From positions 5,523,986-5,587,985 of the forward strand of contig NC_059290.1 of NCBI RefSeq assembly GCF_017591435.1: a stretch of 64,000 nt of DNA, written 5' to 3'. A model generated the notes under the pieces. It worked only from the letters and a program-made list of their open reading frames with translations. It had not been told where the DNA came from and searched no databases. Made by a program: the position numbers and the translations under genes. This document shows, one piece after another, positions 62,230 through 64,000 of the stretch (the first letter of the stretch is position 1; each line of letters begins with the position of its first letter). The stretch is from Portunus trituberculatus (taxonomy: Eukaryota > Arthropoda > Malacostraca > Decapoda > Portunidae).

Positions 62230-64000
62230 AAGTAGCACTGCCAGGCACATGATGGAACCAAAACATACACTGAGTGGGAACCAACGCATTATAGAAACCC
62301 CTATTGGTTTAAGGAAACTGTCTGATGATACTGTGGATAAGGATTTCTCGGGTTTCCAGGATGAACGAGGTAATATGAGAAGGCTTGTTAATGTAGAAAG
62401 AGAATTAAGATATATGAAGGAGGTGATGTCCAGTCTCATGGATAAACAAGACTAACTACTAACAGAAAACACCGCCCTGAAATTAAGAGTAACTGAATGT
62501 GAGAAAGTCAGTGCACTAAACCAGGAATTGAAAGAGGAGATTCTGGAAATAAGGAAGCAAAATGACGTTCTAAAATCCACATGCCAAAAATTATGAAAGC
62601 TCTTTAAAGAACTTGCAGGATAAAGTTTAGCACAGGATGACAAACAGGGTAGAAGGTGGTCTAGGTGATAACAAGTTGAAAGAGCTAAAAAATTAATGGA
62701 AACAGGAGCAAGAAGAGGAAAAGGTCAAATTTTCAGAAGTGGTAAAGAGACAAATTCAGGAGAACACAAAATTCGCTGTAATAGAGGTTATCAAGGAGAA
62801 GGAAGATTTAGTGCGGGATGCAGTGGACAAGAAAAAAAGCTTCGTGATTTATGGGATGAGAGAAAAGAAAAATCCAAATAAATTCACAAGAGAACGTGAA
62901 GAAAAGGAAATGGCCAAAACGGTTATCAAATGAGTACAAGACAGCACACAAGAATTTGACCAGGAGGTAGAGGAAGTGATTAGGCTGGGAAGGTACAGTG
63001 AAGGAGGAAAGAGACCAATGAAGGTGAAAATGAGATCTCAAGTGGCTGTAGAGGAAATTATGGCTAGAAAAGGGAAGCTGGCCGATGATGTCGATCACAA
63101 GGAAATATGGATAAAAAGAGATATGAACTTAGAGGAAAGGGAAAAGGAGAAAGTGCTAAGAAGTGAAGCTAAGGAAAAAAACGAGAAAAGGACAGAGATA
63201 GAGAAGAAGAATTTTTACTGGAGGGTTCTGGATATGAGACTAAAGAAGTGGTACCTAAGGAAAAAAGAGGAGGTCGTGGAGGAGGCAATAAATTAAGAGT
63301 GATTTATACTAACATAGATGGTTTGTTATCAAGTATATTGGAAGTTCGGGACTATTTGAAAGAGAAAAAAATGGATGTAATGTGTATCGTTGAAACAAAA
63401 CTGAAAAAGAAAGATCCATGTCAACTGTAAAGAGGAAGGATATAATACCTGGAGGAGAGATGGGAAGGATGAAGGGGGAGGAGGAGTGCAAATAATGGTT
63501 CGTGATAATATATGTATGGAGGATGTGCAATATGGAGAGGACAAAGTGGAAGCATTGGGAGTAACAATCAGAACAGAAGATTTGAAGAAAAGAAAAATTA
63601 TAGTTACATATGTTCCACCAAAGACTAATACATGGGGATCAGAAGAGCATAAAGCAAAGAGAGATGATATAGTGCCTAGATAACATGATAAGAAAAGATA
63701 GAAGAATACTCTTAGTTGGAGACTTGAACTGTAAAAAAATAAACTGGAGAGAGATGGAAGTAATGGACAATGCTGGACAGTGGAGTGAGAAAGTGTTACA
63801 GTTGACTATGGTTAATACAATGGACCAGTGGGTGGAGGAGTCAACAAGGTACAGGGGGAAAGAAGCACCATCATTGCTTGACCTAGTTTTCACAAAGAAA
63901 CCAGAGTCCCCTCCAATCATACAATGCTTTAGTCCAATGGGGAAAGTGATCATGTGACATTAGAGATGCAAATGCAGGAAGAAGATAAGTTACAGAGAGG
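62230..64000 (+). mobile_element. LINE ORF1 and endonuclease, 5' part, continues past window
   Basis: ORF1 remnants have a coiled coil (RRLVNVERELRYMKEVMSSL; ECEKVSALNQELKEEILEIR), then an RRM-like ORF1 part (KKSFVIYGMREKKNPNKFTR; GRYSEGGKRPMKVKMRSQVA) ending near 63296. ORF2 starts with an APE-type endonuclease (LRVIYTNIDGLLSSILEVRD; CIVETKLKKKD; ILLVGDLNCKKINWREME; SLLDLVFTKKPE) with stops near 63430 and 63683. The next word, GDSDHV-like, is frameshifted at 63957. It is probably the 5' half of a LINE B-type element. Confidence 0.8.

Overview
This window is nuclear DNA from a eukaryote with large introns, almost certainly an arthropod and most likely a decapod crustacean. The evidence is spliced animal genes with introns of up to about 7 kb, dense non-LTR retrotransposons, tRNA-derived SINEs with (AC)n tails, very long di- and trinucleotide tracts, and TTAGG-like degenerate repeats. 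The decapod placement is inferred from repeat character; no database was searched. No prokaryotic operon, CRISPR array or viral genome was seen.

Four conserved genes were rebuilt exon by exon from splice sites and protein homology. They alternate in direction. mago nashi (minus, CDS 12392 to 4936, 4 exons, 146 aa) is an exon junction complex core protein. GFM1/mtEF-G1 (plus, 13607 to 38824, 15 exons, 744 aa) is the mitochondrial translocase. NIFK (minus, 53854 to 39679, 7 coding exons, about 1290 aa) is an RRM nucleolar protein. PDHB (plus, from 56817, first 99 residues, continuing past the window) is the pyruvate dehydrogenase E1 beta subunit. mago/GFM1 and NIFK/PDHB are head-to-head pairs with short shared 5' regions. 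GFM1 and NIFK are tail-to-tail, with polyadenylation signals that would make the 3' ends overlap.

The most unusual gene is NIFK. Its last exon encodes about 976 residues of Lys/Thr/Pro-rich sequence with about 55 TPK motifs, partly made of 92-98 residue tandem duplications. It begins with a DDEIVxKxP motif that I recall from the C-terminus of vertebrate NIFK, which argues that the exon belongs to this gene. An alternative early stop followed at once by AATAAA lies in the preceding intron.

The rest is mobile DNA, much of it nested with clean target-site duplications. Examples are a Harbinger-type element (TCA duplication) inside a LINE in GFM1 intron 2; a LINE inside a Tigger-like element inside another LINE in GFM1 intron 4; a piggyBac-type element (TTAA) that splits a SINE in PDHB intron 3; and a stack in NIFK intron 5 of Tigger, then piggyBac-like, then LTR-like, then Tigger-like elements. 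The (GT)n tail of one SINE supplies the 5' splice site of GFM1 exon 6. Non-coding stretches not listed separately are intron or intergenic sequence in which I recognised nothing beyond AT-rich or simple sequence.
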